The notes under the pieces: model-generated
Told to the model about the DNA's origin: nothing
Database searches by the model: none
The model's input: only the letters and a program-made list of their open reading frames with translations
From: Vogesella sp. LIG4
GTDB lineage: Bacteria > Pseudomonadota > Gammaproteobacteria > Burkholderiales > Chromobacteriaceae
NCBI RefSeq assembly: GCF_900090205.1
Contig: NZ_LT607802.1
Coordinates: 3,863,157-3,927,156 of the forward strand
Reading direction: 5' to 3'
Length of the DNA: 64,000 nucleotides
In this document: piece by piece, positions 45,067-53,866 of the stretch
How the letters are laid out: the number at the start of each line of letters is the position of its first letter
Position numbering within the stretch: the first letter of the stretch is position 1
Program-made: the position numbers and the translations under genes

Positions 45067-45840
45067 TCAGTTGTCGTTGTAGATATCGAAATTGAAGTAT
45101 TTGCCGGCAATCTTCTGGTAACTGCCGTTCTTCAGGATGGTCGCGATGGCGACGTTCAGCTCCTGGCGCAGCTTGTCCTCGCCCTGGCGCACGCCGATGG
45201 CGGCACCAACGCCGAAGATCTTCGGGTCGGTCAGCGATTTGCCGATCAGCGAATAGCCCTTGCCCTTGCTGGTCTTGAGGAAGGCATCCTGCGCTTCCAC
45301 CCCGCTCATCACCGCGCCATCAAGCCGGCCAAGCAGCAGATCCTGGAACACCAGCTCCGAGTTCTGGTACGCCACCACGGCGACGCCCTGCGACTCCCAG
45401 TGCGCCTTGACATAGGTTTCCTGCACCGAGCCCTGCTCCACCCCGATGTGCTTGCCCTTGAGCAGCGCTACATCCGGCGCGGCAACCGAGCCGGTTTTCG
45501 CCAGCAGGAAGCTCGGCCCGGAGTACAGCTTGTCGGTGAAGGCGATTTCCTTCAGCCGCTTCTCGTTGACGTACATGGCGGAAAGGATGGCGTCGAACTT
45601 CTTGGCCTTCAGCGCCGGGATCATGCCGTCGAAGTTGTTGCTCACCCACACGCAGCGGGCTTTCAGCGTGGCGCAGATGGCATTGCCCAGATCGATGTCG
45701 AAACCGGCCAGACTGCCTTCCGGGGTCTTGGTTTCAAACGGCGGGAAGGTGGGGTCGACACCGAAGCGGATCACCCGTTCGCTGGCCATGGCGCCACTTG
45801 CCGCCACTGCCAGCAATACTGCAGATACGAACTTCTTCAT
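45067..45840 (-). CDS. Amino acid ABC transporter substrate-binding protein, HisJ/ArgT-like
   Basis: The 257-residue product has a signal peptide (MKKFVSAVLLAVAASGAMA) and family 3 solute-binding motifs: RFGVDPTFPPFETK, GFDIDLGNAIC, DGMIPALKAKKFDAILSAM. It closely resembles the protein at 50589-51362, but no permease or ATPase is adjacent. It could deliver its ligand to the HisQMP complex encoded at 48265-50459. It is downstream of an amidohydrolase gene on the same strand, so the ligand may be the amino acid released by that enzyme, or its N-acyl precursor. The start follows GAGGAGAAAC. Confidence 0.85.
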   Translation of the reverse strand: MKKFVSAVLLAVAASGAMASERVIRFGVDPTFPPFETKTPEGSLAGFDIDLGNAICATLKARCVWVSNNFDGMIPALKAKKFDAILSAMYVNEKRLKEIAFTDKLYSGPSFLLAKTGSVAAPDVALLKGKHIGVEQGSVQETYVKAHWESQGVAVVAYQNSELVFQDLLLGRLDGAVMSGVEAQDAFLKTSKGKGYSLIGKSLTDPKIFGVGAAIGVRQGEDKLRQELNVAIATILKNGSYQKIAGKYFNFDIYNDN

Positions 45841-45924
45841 TGTTTCTCCTCTCACGGCCATTGCCTGGCTCGATAGTTGCGGCCAAGGGCAGCGGGCTTG
45901 CCGCCATCGGCCATGCCCGCGTCT

Positions 45925-47097
45925 CTAGCGCAGGAATGCTTCCACCAGCTTCACCCAGTAACTGGCGCCAATCGCCAGGCTGTCGTCGTTGAAATCGAAA
46001 CCGGGGTTGTGCACCATGCAGCCGCCCTCGCCGTCGCCGTTGCCGATCAGCAGGTAGCAGCCGGGGCGTTGCTCCAGCATGAAGGCGAAGTCCTCGCTGC
46101 CGGTAACCGGCACCAGGTTTTGTATCAGCCCGCCCTCACCCAGCCAGTCCACCGCCACCTGGCGCGCAAAGGCGGTTTCTTGCTCGCTGTTGATCAGTGG
46201 CGGGTACGGGTCGAACAGCTCGATTTCGGCGCGGGCGCCGTAGCTGGAGGCCTGGCCATGCGCCAGCGCCTCGATGCGCTCCAGCAGCAGGCTGCGCACT
46301 TCGTGGGTCATGGCGCGGATGCACAGTTGCAACTCGGCGCTGTCCGGTATCACGTTGGAGGCTTCGCCGGAGTGAATCGCGCCCACGGTGACCACCGCGG
46401 TTTCCAGCGGCGGCACATTGCGCGCCACGATGGTCTGCAGCGCCATCACCAGCGAAGCGGCAACCACCACCGGGTCCACGGTCTTGTGCGGCATGGCGCC
46501 GTGGCCGCCGTAGCCGGTAATGGTGATCTTTACCCCGTCGGCCGAGGCCATGAACGGGCCCGGCAGGAAGCCGAGCTTGCCGGTAGGGTAGCCCGGCATA
46601 TTGTGCATGGCGAACACCGCATCGCAGGGGAAGCGCTCGAACAGGCCGTCCTGCAGCATGCGGAATGCCCCGCCGCCGCCTTCTTCCGCCGGCTGGAAGA
46701 TCAGGTGCACGGTGCCGTCGAACTGGCAGCTGTCGCTGGCCAGGTAGTGCGCGGCGGCCAGCAGCATGGCGGTGTGGCCATCGTGACCGCAGGCGTGCAT
46801 CTTGCCGGGGAGGCTGCTGGCATACGGCAGCCCGGTATCCTCGTGGATGGGCAGCGCGTCCATGTCGGCGCGAATGCCGATCGCCGTGCTGCCGCTGCCT
46901 TTCTTGAGCGTGCCGACCAGCCCGGTTACCCCCAGCCCGCGCGTTACCTGGTAGCCCCAGCGCTCCAGCCGCTCGGCTACCAGGCCGCTGGTGGCCACTT
47001 CTTCGAAACTCAGTTCCGGGTGGGCATGGATAGTGCGGCGCACTGCAATCATCTCGTCTTCAATGGCGCGCATGCCCGGCATCACGACATCATGCAT
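45925..47097 (-). CDS. M20 family amidohydrolase (hippurate / N-acyl amino acid hydrolase-like)
   Basis: The 390-residue product has the M20D motifs MHACGHDGHTAMLL, FQPAEEGGGGA, GYGGHGAMPH and GSEDFAFMLE. Enzymes of this type hydrolyse N-acyl amino acids such as hippurate or IAA conjugates. The start at 47097 follows GAGGAGAACC. It is divergent from a LysR gene 114 bases away and lies upstream of a solute-binding protein gene, giving a small inducible module for acyl-amino acid use. Confidence 0.85.
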   Translation of the reverse strand: MHDVVMPGMRAIEDEMIAVRRTIHAHPELSFEEVATSGLVAERLERWGYQVTRGLGVTGLVGTLKKGSGSTAIGIRADMDALPIHEDTGLPYASSLPGKMHACGHDGHTAMLLAAAHYLASDSCQFDGTVHLIFQPAEEGGGGAFRMLQDGLFERFPCDAVFAMHNMPGYPTGKLGFLPGPFMASADGVKITITGYGGHGAMPHKTVDPVVVAASLVMALQTIVARNVPPLETAVVTVGAIHSGEASNVIPDSAELQLCIRAMTHEVRSLLLERIEALAHGQASSYGARAEIELFDPYPPLINSEQETAFARQVAVDWLGEGGLIQNLVPVTGSEDFAFMLEQRPGCYLLIGNGDGEGGCMVHNPGFDFNDDSLAIGASYWVKLVEAFLR

Positions 47098-47211
47098 GGT
47101 GGTTCTCCTCTTGCTGGCTGGGGTATGCGTTTGATAGTAGAGAGCCGCCAAGCCCTTGAGGAGTCGCAGTTTTGTTATCATGAAAACCATAGGTTTACAC
47201 CCTGCTCAATC
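47098..47211. promoter_or_regulatory. Divergent control region, amidohydrolase / LysR
   Basis: The 114-base gap carries TTATCATGAAAACCATAGG near 47175-47193, which fits the T-N11-A rule for LysR operators, midway between the divergent starts. It is low-confidence by eye. Confidence 0.35.
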
Positions 47212-48165
47212 ATGAAACTACATCAGTTGCAGGCCCTGGTGGCCGTGGCCGACAACGGCAGCATTCGCGCCGCCGCGCGCCAGCTCGGGCTGTCGCAGAC
47301 GGCGGTAGCCAAGGCTTTGCGCGAGCTGGAAGGGGAAAAGCAGGTAGCGCTGCTGATTCGCTACCCCAACGGGGTCAGCTTTACCGAGTACGGCCAGACG
47401 CTGCTGGTGCACGCGCGGCTGATACTGGCGCAGATGGGCCGGGCCGAGGCCGAGCTGGACAGCCTGCGCGGGCGCAAGGACGGCCGCCTGGTGATAGGCG
47501 TTACACCGCTGGTGGCGCTGACTTTCCTGACCGGCGCCATTGGCAGCTTCCGCGCCCGCCACCCCGGGGTACAGCTGGAGATCTACGAGGGCTTGATGGC
47601 GGTTACCCTGCCGCAGCTGCGCAGCGGCAAGATGGATTTCGCCATCGGCCCGTTCATCGGCGCCCTGCCACCGCAGGAGTTCGATTGCGAGCCGCTGCTC
47701 GCGTTTGAAGATGTGGTGATCGCCAACCGCAACCACCCCAAGATAGCCTGCCGCTCGCTGCACGAACTGCAGGGGCAGGACTGGGTCATCAACTATGTGC
47801 CGGCCAGCCACGACGATCTGATGCACAACCTGTTCTGGCAGCACGGTTTCCACCCGGACAGCCAGCACATCGTGTGCGCGCAATCGGTGACCCTGCTCAT
47901 CGAGTTGATACGCAACGGCGGCATGCTCAGCTTCTGCCCGGCGCCGATGCTCGTCACCGAGCCATTTCGCGACTGGGTGCAGCCGCTGGCGCTGCAGGAA
48001 CGCTTCACCCCCTACCGCATGGGCATTGTCAGGCGGCGTGACATGCCGAGCAGCGCGCTGGCGCAAAGCTTCATCGACTGCCTGCTGCAGGAAATACGCC
48101 GCCGCGCGCGCTCGGCGCGTGCGGAAGACAGCCAGCTGTTCGAGCGCTGCTCGCTGCTGATCTGA
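47212..48165 (+). CDS. LysR-type transcriptional regulator (TsaR/NAC-like)
   Basis: The 317-residue product has the LysR helix-turn-helix (MKLHQLQALVAVADNGSIRAAARQLGLSQTAVAKALRELE) and effector domain. I recall this start as close to TsaR-type and amino acid catabolism regulators. The start is placed at 47212 because homology begins there; the frame continues open upstream only as antisense of the amidohydrolase gene. No clear ribosome site is seen. It probably regulates the divergent amidohydrolase operon. Confidence 0.85.
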   Translation: MKLHQLQALVAVADNGSIRAAARQLGLSQTAVAKALRELEGEKQVALLIRYPNGVSFTEYGQTLLVHARLILAQMGRAEAELDSLRGRKDGRLVIGVTPLVALTFLTGAIGSFRARHPGVQLEIYEGLMAVTLPQLRSGKMDFAIGPFIGALPPQEFDCEPLLAFEDVVIANRNHPKIACRSLHELQGQDWVINYVPASHDDLMHNLFWQHGFHPDSQHIVCAQSVTLLIELIRNGGMLSFCPAPMLVTEPFRDWVQPLALQERFTPYRMGIVRRRDMPSSALAQSFIDCLLQEIRRRARSARAEDSQLFERCSLLI

Positions 48166-48179
48166 TCCTGTCGGCCGCG

Positions 48180-48203
48180 CTTGCGGCCAACGTTGGCCGC
48201 AAG
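48180..48203. repeat. Back-to-back inverted uptake-like 10-mers (24-bp perfect palindrome)
   Basis: TGCGGCCAAC (48182-48191) and GTTGGCCGCA (48192-48201) abut with no spacer, giving a 24-bp palindrome 15 bases past the LysR stop. With no loop it may be a weaker terminator, but a separate terminator follows immediately. Confidence 0.8.
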
Positions 48204-48210
48204 CAAATAA

Positions 48211-48239
48211 AAACGGCACCGGAATATTCCGGTGCCGTC
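48211..48239. terminator. Bidirectional stem-loop between LysR and hisP-like gene
   Basis: ACGGCACCGGAAT pairs with ATTCCGGTGCCGT (about 48212-48237), with AAAA on the left arm and TCTG on the right. It separates the convergent LysR and hisP-like genes. Confidence 0.7.
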
Positions 48240-48264
48240 TGCTATTGCCAGCAGGCCGAGCGGC

Positions 48265-49032
48265 TTACTTCAGGCTGCCCGACAGGAACTGCGCCAGACG
48301 TTCGCTCTTCGGCGTCACCAGCACTTCTTTCGGGTTGCCCTGCTCTTCAATACGGCCCTGGTGCAGGAAGATCACGTGGTTGGACACCTCGCGGGCGAAG
48401 CCCATTTCGTGGGTCACCACGATCATGGTGCGGCCTTCCTCGGCCAGCGACTGCATCACCTTCAGCACTTCGCCCACCAGTTCCGGATCCAGCGCCGAGG
48501 TCGGCTCATCGAACAGCATCACTTCCGGCTCCATCGCCAGCGCACGGGCAATTGCCACGCGCTGCTGCTGGCCGCCGGACAGGTGCGACGGGTATTTGTC
48601 CTCCACCGATTGCGCCAGGCCAACCTTGGCCAGGTACTTGCGGGCGCGAATCTCGGCCTCGTCGCGGCTGATGCCCAGTACGTGCACCGGTGCCTCGATG
48701 ATGTTTTCCAGCACCGTCATGTGTGCCCACAGGTTGAAGTGCTGGAACACCATGGACAGCTTGGTGCGCATCTTCTGCAGCTGCTTGGGGTCGGCCACGC
48801 GCAGCGCGCCCTTCTTGTCCTTCTCGGTGCGGATTTCCTCGGCATTCACTTCGATGCGGCCGGCACACGGCTGCTCCAGGAAGTTGATGCAACGCAGGAA
48901 GGTACTCTTGCCGGAGCCGGAGGAGCCGATAATGCTGATTACATCGCCACCCTTGGCTTTCAGCGAAACGCCCTTCAGCACTTCGTGATCGCCGTATTTC
49001 TTGTGCAGATCGTCAACAGTCAGTTTGTACAT
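48265..49032 (-). CDS. Basic amino acid ABC transporter ATP-binding protein (HisP-like)
   Basis: The 255-residue product has Walker [10 protein letters not shown], signature LSGGQQQR, Walker [14 protein letters not shown] and the HisP-type insert [44 protein letters not shown]. It energises the importer encoded upstream in the same operon. The start lacks a strong ribosome site and lies 27 bases after the permease gene. Confidence 0.92.
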   Translation of the reverse strand: MYKLTVDDLHKKYGDHEVLKGVSLKAKGGDVISIIGSSGSGKSTFLRCINFLEQPCAGRIEVNAEEIRTEKDKKGALRVADPKQLQKMRTKLSMVFQHFNLWAHMTVLENIIEAPVHVLGISRDEAEIRARKYLAKVGLAQSVEDKYPSHLSGGQQQRVAIARALAMEPEVMLFDEPTSALDPELVGEVLKVMQSLAEEGRTMIVVTHEMGFAREVSNHVIFLHQGRIEEQGNPKEVLVTPKSERLAQFLSGSLK

Positions 49033-49059
49033 GTGTGTGTTCTTTCCAAATACGGCAAC

Positions 49060-49773
49060 TCAGTGCGACTGAGGTTTCAGGAAGGCGAGCCAGCGGTTTT
49101 CGAAGCGACGGAACAGCCATACCAGGCCGAACACGATCACGGCATACAGCACGGCGGCGATGCCGAAAGCGTAGAACGAGGCGTAGGTAGCCGAGTTCAC
49201 GTCACGGGCAACCTTCAGGATGTCCGGCACGGTGGCGGTGAAAGCCAGCGTGGTGGAGTGCAGCATCAGGATCACTTCGTTGCTGTAGGCCGGCAGCGCG
49301 CGACGCAGTGCCGATGGCAGGATGATGCGGCGGTACAGCGCAAAACCGGACATGCCGTAGGCACGTGCTGCCTCGATCTCGCCATAGGCGGTGGCGCGGA
49401 TGGCGCCGGCGAAGATCTCGGTGGTGTAGGCGCAGGTGTTCAGCGCAAACGCCAGCAGTGCACAGTTGAAGCCTTCACGGAAGAAGGTATCCAGCATCGG
49501 CGTGCCGCGTACCACTTCCAGGCTGTAGACGCCGGTGTAGAGGATCAGCAGCTGCACGTACAGCGGGGTGCCGCGGAACACATAGGTGTAGAACCATACC
49601 GGGCCGCGAATCCAGGCCTTCTTGGAAACACGCGCCACCGACAGCGGAATGGACATCAGGAAGCCGATGGCGATGGAGCCCACCAGCAGCCACAGCGTCA
49701 TTGCCACACCGGTCAGATGGTGACCGTCACTCCACAGATAGGCGCGCCAGTATTCCTGCAAGATATCGTTCAT
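49060..49773 (-). CDS. Basic amino acid ABC transporter permease (HisM-like)
   Basis: The 237-residue product has about five membrane segments and the EAA loop GEIEAARAYGMSGFALYRRIILPSALRRALPAYSNE. It overlaps the preceding permease gene by four bases (ATGA). It pairs with the HisQ-like protein to form the membrane channel. Confidence 0.9.
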   Translation of the reverse strand: MNDILQEYWRAYLWSDGHHLTGVAMTLWLLVGSIAIGFLMSIPLSVARVSKKAWIRGPVWFYTYVFRGTPLYVQLLILYTGVYSLEVVRGTPMLDTFFREGFNCALLAFALNTCAYTTEIFAGAIRATAYGEIEAARAYGMSGFALYRRIILPSALRRALPAYSNEVILMLHSTTLAFTATVPDILKVARDVNSATYASFYAFGIAAVLYAVIVFGLVWLFRRFENRWLAFLKPQSH

Positions 49774-50459
49774 AGTTCAGCCTTTCTGACGCCGGCGGAG
49801 TAACGATGCTCCAGCCATACCAGGGCACCGTTGGAAATGGTGGTGATGATCAGGTAAATCATGCCGGCCACAATGCTGAAGTAGAACATCTGCATGGTGC
49901 CCTTGCCTGCGTCCTGGGTGGCTTTCACCACGTCGGACAGGCCGATGATGGATACCAGCGCGGTGGCCTTGATGATCACCTGCCAGTTGTTGCCGATACC
50001 CGGCAAGGCAAAACGCATCATCTGCGGGAACAGAATGCGGTGAAACACCTGCCAGGCGCTCAGGCCGTAGGCGGTAGCCGCCTCGATCTGACCGCGCGGC
50101 ACCGACTGGAAGGCGCCACGGAAGGTTTCGGTGAAGTAGGCGCCATAGATGAAGCCCAGGGTGACAACGCCCGCCAGGAAGGGGTCGATATCGATCTGGT
50201 CCATCTGCAGCGCTTCGGTAACCTGGTTCAGCAGGATCTGCAGGCTGTAGAACAGCAGCAGCATGATGACCAGATCGGGAACACTACGAATGAGGGTGGT
50301 GTAACCAGTGGCCACACTGCGCAGGAAACGGTTGCTGGAGAGTTTGGAACTCGCCCCGAGCAGACCGATTATCACCGCCGCCAGCATGGACAGTAACGCG
50401 AGTTTGACCGTCATCCACGAACCGGTGGCGATCAGAGAGCCGTAGCCTTCTAAAAACAT
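49770..50459 (-). CDS. Basic amino acid ABC transporter permease (HisQ-like)
   Basis: The 229-residue product has membrane segments and the EAA loop GQIEAATAYGLSAWQVFHRILFPQMMRFALPGIGNNWQ. It follows the binding-protein gene after 129 bases that include a stable stem-loop, a usual way of making binding protein in excess over permease. Confidence 0.9.
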   Translation of the reverse strand: MFLEGYGSLIATGSWMTVKLALLSMLAAVIIGLLGASSKLSSNRFLRSVATGYTTLIRSVPDLVIMLLLFYSLQILLNQVTEALQMDQIDIDPFLAGVVTLGFIYGAYFTETFRGAFQSVPRGQIEAATAYGLSAWQVFHRILFPQMMRFALPGIGNNWQVIIKATALVSIIGLSDVVKATQDAGKGTMQMFYFSIVAGMIYLIITTISNGALVWLEHRYSAGVRKAEL

Positions 50460-50544
50460 TGCATATCTCCTTCCCTACACGGATAACTCGGCAAACGCCG
50501 GTCATCTTCTTATGCGGGTGTACTTCAAGCGACAGGCGTGCCGA

Positions 50545-50562
50545 CCCTTCCTCGCGGAAGGG
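50545..50562. repeat. Stem-loop between binding-protein and permease genes
   Basis: CCCTTCC pairs with GGAAGGG around a TCGC loop (50545-50551 with 50556-50562). No T-tract follows on the minus strand, so it is more likely an mRNA stabiliser or partial attenuator than a terminator. Confidence 0.55.
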
Positions 50563-50588
50563 CGGGCACTATACCAGCTTAGACGGGG

Positions 50589-51362
50589 TTAATCGTAGAT
50601 ATTGAAGGAGAAGTACTTCTTGGCCAGACGGTCGTAGGTACCGTCCTTGTGCAGAGCGCCGATCGCCTTGTTGATCTGGTCGCGCAGGTCGTTATCTTCC
50701 TTGCGCAGGCCGATGCCCACGCCCACGCCCAGGGTCTTCACGTCTTTCACGTCCGGACCGGCGAAGGCGAAGTTCTTGCCACGCGGGGTCTGCAGGAAGC
50801 CGATGTCAGCCTGTACGGCGTCCTGGAAGGCAGCGTCCAGACGGCCGGAGGACAGGTCAACCAGCACCAGATCCTGGTTCTGGTACGGAACCACGGTCAC
50901 GCCCTTCGGCTCCCAGTAGGTCTTGGCGTAGGTTTCCTGGGTGGTGCCCTGCTCCACACCCACGCGCTTGCCCTTCAGCGACTCGGCGGTCGGCATCAGG
51001 TTGGCGCCCTTCTTGGCAACCATGCGGCTCGGGGAGTTGTACAGCTTGGCGGAGAAGGCGATTTCCTGCGCGCGCTTCTCGGTTACCGACATGGAGGACA
51101 GTACGCCGTCGAACTTCTTGGCCTTCAGTGCCGGGATCATGCCGTCAAAGTCGTTTTCCACCCATTCGCACTTGGCCTTCAGCTTTTCGCAGATGGCGCT
51201 GCCCAGATCGATGTCGAAGCCGATCAGTTTGCCGTCGGCAGACTTGGATTCGAACGGAGCATAGCTAGGGTCCACGCCGAAACGGATGACTTTCCAGTCC
51301 TTGGCGAAAGCGCCGGTGGAGGCCAGAGCCAGAACGACTGCAGTGATGGCGAATTTCTTCAT
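50589..51362 (-). CDS. Basic amino acid ABC transporter substrate-binding protein (HisJ/ArgT-like)
   Basis: The 257-residue product has a signal peptide (MKKFAITAVVLALASTGAFA) and RFGVDPSYAPFESK, GFDIDLGSAICEKL, DGMIPALKAKKFDGVLSSM motifs of lysine/arginine/ornithine or histidine binding proteins. The start at 51362 follows GGAGAAATATC. It is the first gene of the complete importer (binding protein, two permeases, ATPase; 51362 to 48265). Confidence 0.92.
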   Translation of the reverse strand: MKKFAITAVVLALASTGAFAKDWKVIRFGVDPSYAPFESKSADGKLIGFDIDLGSAICEKLKAKCEWVENDFDGMIPALKAKKFDGVLSSMSVTEKRAQEIAFSAKLYNSPSRMVAKKGANLMPTAESLKGKRVGVEQGTTQETYAKTYWEPKGVTVVPYQNQDLVLVDLSSGRLDAAFQDAVQADIGFLQTPRGKNFAFAGPDVKDVKTLGVGVGIGLRKEDNDLRDQINKAIGALHKDGTYDRLAKKYFSFNIYD

Positions 51363-51919
51363 TGATATTTCTCCATAGAAATATTTTTTGATGGGCTTTG
51401 GGTTGGCGGCATGACACCTAGCGGTATATGTCATCCAAAGCTGTGATCCCGAAGGAACACTTTGCCTCGACTCTTTGGCGAAGTCACAAAATGTATATAC
51501 AAATTTAGGGGAGAACGCCGCCAACGGCAACGCGTTTATAAACAAACTGTTCAATCAGCGCCAGCACCGGGCAAATTAACCGTTGGGCATTTCCATGGCA
51601 CCACCCACGCCTCAGCCATTCGTCATTTTGTTAACGTGCATTAATCCATTAATAATCAACAAGATAAATACAGCAACCACGGGATAACCCGCATTGCTGC
51701 AGGTGCAAAAATGCCCTGTAACGAACTGTTGTGGTTTATCTACGACAAGCCGGAAAACACGCCCGTTTCACTTCCCCTCGCCGCCGGAGGCCCTTGCTGC
51801 AACAGCAAGATCCGCTGCCGCAACGACAGAAACGGCTTGCGGGTGTACATGGCAAACATGCACCAGGTACACCCGCAAGCCCAAGACTGGGTAACCGAGG
51901 TTGGATCGCCTGCCCGGCG
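51363..51919. promoter_or_regulatory. Upstream region of the HisJ-type operon and trailer of the ALDH operon
   Basis: This 557-base gap contains ATGACA-N12-TGTCAT (51411-51434), the palindrome TGTATATACA (51492-51501), AT-rich stretches near 51620-51670, and a 15-bp perfect hairpin (51834-51881). These are candidate operators and a trailer hairpin. No ArgR-type box was recognised and no gene is evident. Confidence 0.45.
51834..51881. repeat. 15-bp perfect hairpin past the aldehyde dehydrogenase gene
   Basis: GGCTTGCGGGTGTAC (51834-51848) pairs with GTACACCCGCAAGCC (51867-51881) around an 18-base loop. It starts 39 bases past the ALDH stop on the minus strand. There is only a weak GTTTCTG after it, so it is perhaps a 3'-end stabiliser or a weak terminator. 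Confidence 0.6.
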
Positions 51920-53401
51920 TCAGTGCTGATACCAGCCCAGCACGCCCGGCTGCAGGTTGATGTTCACCTGCTTCACCTGCTGGTACTCCTGCAGGCCGTT
52001 CACCCCCAGGTCGCGGCCATAGCCGCTCATCTTGTAGCCACCCCACGGTGCCTCATTAAAGGTGGGGTTGTAGCAGTTCACCCAGGTCACCCCGGCGCGA
52101 ATCTCGCGGATCACGCGCAGCGCCCGTGCGCCATCGCTGGTGAACACACCGCCGGCCAGGCCGTACGGTGTGTCGTTGGCCATGGCGATGGCTTCGGCTT
52201 CGGTGCGGAAGGTCTGCACCGCCACCACCGGGCCAAACACCTCCTCGCGCACCAGGTCCATGTCGCGGCGGCAGTTGTCGAACACGGTTGGCCGCACGAA
52301 GTAGCCCCTGGCGCACTCGCCCTCGGTGTAGCGCTCGCCGCCGCACACCAACCGCGCACCCTGCTGCTTCGCTCGTTCGATATGCGCCAGGATCTTGTCC
52401 ATCTGCCCTTGCGACACGATGGCGCCCATGTCCGGGTCGTCCAGGCCGTTGCCGATGGTCATGGCGTTGGCGCGCTCGGCCAGGCGGGCGACGAAGGCAT
52501 CCTTGATGCTCTCTTCGATCAGGATGCGCGAGCCGGCGGAGCACACCTCGCCCTGGTTGAAGAACACGCCGATCATTGCCCATTCCACCGCGCCTTCCAG
52601 GTCGGCATCGGCAAAGATGATGTTGGGTGACTTGCCGCCCAGCTCCAGCCCCACCTTCTTGAGGTTGCCCACCGCCGCGCTGGCGATCAGCTGGCCGGTA
52701 CGGGTGCTACCGGTGAAGGTCACCATGTCCACGTCGTGGCTCTCCGCCAGCAGCTGGCCGGCGGCCGGCCCGGTGCCCAGCACCAGGTTGGCGGTACCGG
52801 CAGGCAGGCCGGCCGCATGCAGGATCTCGAACAGCACCACGGCCGACAGCGGTGTCAGCTCGCTGGGCTTGAACACCACGCAGTTGCCAGCCGCCAGCGC
52901 CGGCGCCAGCTTCCAGGTGGCCATCAGCAGCGGGTAGTTCCACGGCGTGATCAGCCCGCACACGCCTATCGGCTCGTGCATGCTGTAGGCGTGCATCGGG
53001 CCGAAGGCATCGCTGACCTCGTACACCCCGCCCTGCGGCACGCTGATCAGCCCGGCGTAGTAGCGGAAGCAGGCGGCGGCATCGTCCACGTCGCCGCGCG
53101 CCTCGCGCAGCGGCTTGCCGTTGTCCAGGCAATCCAGCCGCGCCAGTTCGTCGGCGCGCGCCTTGATGCCATCGGCCACGCGGTGCAGCAGCTCCGCCCG
53201 CCGCGGTGCGGCCATGCGCCGCCATTCACCCTTGCCGTAGAACGCCGCGTGGGCGGCGGCAATCGCCTGGCGGGTATCTTCCGCCGTGCTGTCGGCCACG
53301 CGGGCGATCACCTCGCCGTTGGCCGGGTTGATCACGTCGCGGCTGGCACCGCCCAGCGCCAGCTGCCATTCACCGTTGATGTAGTTTTTGCGGATTTCCA
53401 T
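51920..53401 (-). CDS. NAD-dependent aldehyde dehydrogenase (betaine/amino-aldehyde type)
   Basis: The 493-residue product has GLITPWNYPLLMATWKLAPALAAGNC, FTGSTRTGQ, LELGGKSPN (catalytic Glu) and GEVCSAGSR (catalytic Cys), with a Gln/Asn-rich C-terminus. It resembles betaine-aldehyde and amino-aldehyde dehydrogenases. The start at 53401 follows GGAGGAGAAC. It is the last gene of the PotF-to-ALDH operon and probably oxidises the aldehyde produced by the FAD oxidase at 53867. A betaine aldehyde role cannot be excluded, but no choline dehydrogenase is nearby. Confidence 0.85.
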   Translation of the reverse strand: MEIRKNYINGEWQLALGGASRDVINPANGEVIARVADSTAEDTRQAIAAAHAAFYGKGEWRRMAAPRRAELLHRVADGIKARADELARLDCLDNGKPLREARGDVDDAAACFRYYAGLISVPQGGVYEVSDAFGPMHAYSMHEPIGVCGLITPWNYPLLMATWKLAPALAAGNCVVFKPSELTPLSAVVLFEILHAAGLPAGTANLVLGTGPAAGQLLAESHDVDMVTFTGSTRTGQLIASAAVGNLKKVGLELGGKSPNIIFADADLEGAVEWAMIGVFFNQGEVCSAGSRILIEESIKDAFVARLAERANAMTIGNGLDDPDMGAIVSQGQMDKILAHIERAKQQGARLVCGGERYTEGECARGYFVRPTVFDNCRRDMDLVREEVFGPVVAVQTFRTEAEAIAMANDTPYGLAGGVFTSDGARALRVIREIRAGVTWVNCYNPTFNEAPWGGYKMSGYGRDLGVNGLQEYQQVKQVNINLQPGVLGWYQH

Positions 53402-53480
53402 TGTGTTCTCCTCCGTGCCGCTTGCTGTAGGGGTGAAGCTTTCAGGTTGCTGGCTCGCACAATGCTGCGCGAGCGGGCAT

Positions 53481-53834
53481 TCAGGCGATATACACCTTGC
53501 GCAGCGTCTGGCGTACTGTCCAGGTGGTCGCCGTGCCGGCGCGCAGGTGGCCGACGCTGCCGGCCGACAGCTGCAGCTCCGGCGAACCATCGGCAAAACT
53601 CACCGTGGCATCGCCGAACAGCACGATGAAGAATTCGTCGCTCTCCACATCGGTACTGATGCTGGGCGACATCTCCCATACGCCGATATTGCAACCGCCC
53701 AGGCTGCCCAGCAGCGCGGTGCCGACGCGCGGCTGGCCGGCAATGGTCTGCGCCGCCGGCAAATCGTGATAGTCCAGCGCCAGGCTGGCAGCGGCCAGGC
53801 AATGGTTGGCCAGCAGCAGGTTTTGCTCTTGCAT
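53481..53834 (-). CDS. Cupin domain protein (DUF861-like)
   Basis: The 117-residue product is a single cupin: GGCNIGVWEMSPSISTDVESDEFFIVLFGDATVSFADGSPELQLSAGSVGHLRAGTATTWTV has the E-x-F-x-V-L-x-G element. It resembles the cupin at 16726. Cupins of this type commonly sit beside FAD amine oxidases. It lies 32 bases downstream of the FAD oxidase gene. Role unknown. Confidence 0.75.
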   Translation of the reverse strand: MQEQNLLLANHCLAAASLALDYHDLPAAQTIAGQPRVGTALLGSLGGCNIGVWEMSPSISTDVESDEFFIVLFGDATVSFADGSPELQLSAGSVGHLRAGTATTWTVRQTLRKVYIA

Positions 53835-53866
53835 GAGATATTCCAGTTCAAAGAGGTGGTGACAGC

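Noticed and set aside
45877..47211. Plus-strand frame continuous with the LysR gene, giving an apparent 762-residue protein
   Set aside because: LysR homology starts exactly at 47212; the upstream part is antisense to the M20 amidohydrolase.
51363..51660. ArgR operator upstream of the HisJ-like gene
   Set aside because: The AT-rich palindromes do not match the TGAAT/ATTCA ARG box pattern.
51711..51929. 72-residue open frame upstream of the HisJ-type operon
   Set aside because: It crosses the perfect hairpin at 51834-51881, has no ribosome site and runs into the end of the ALDH gene.
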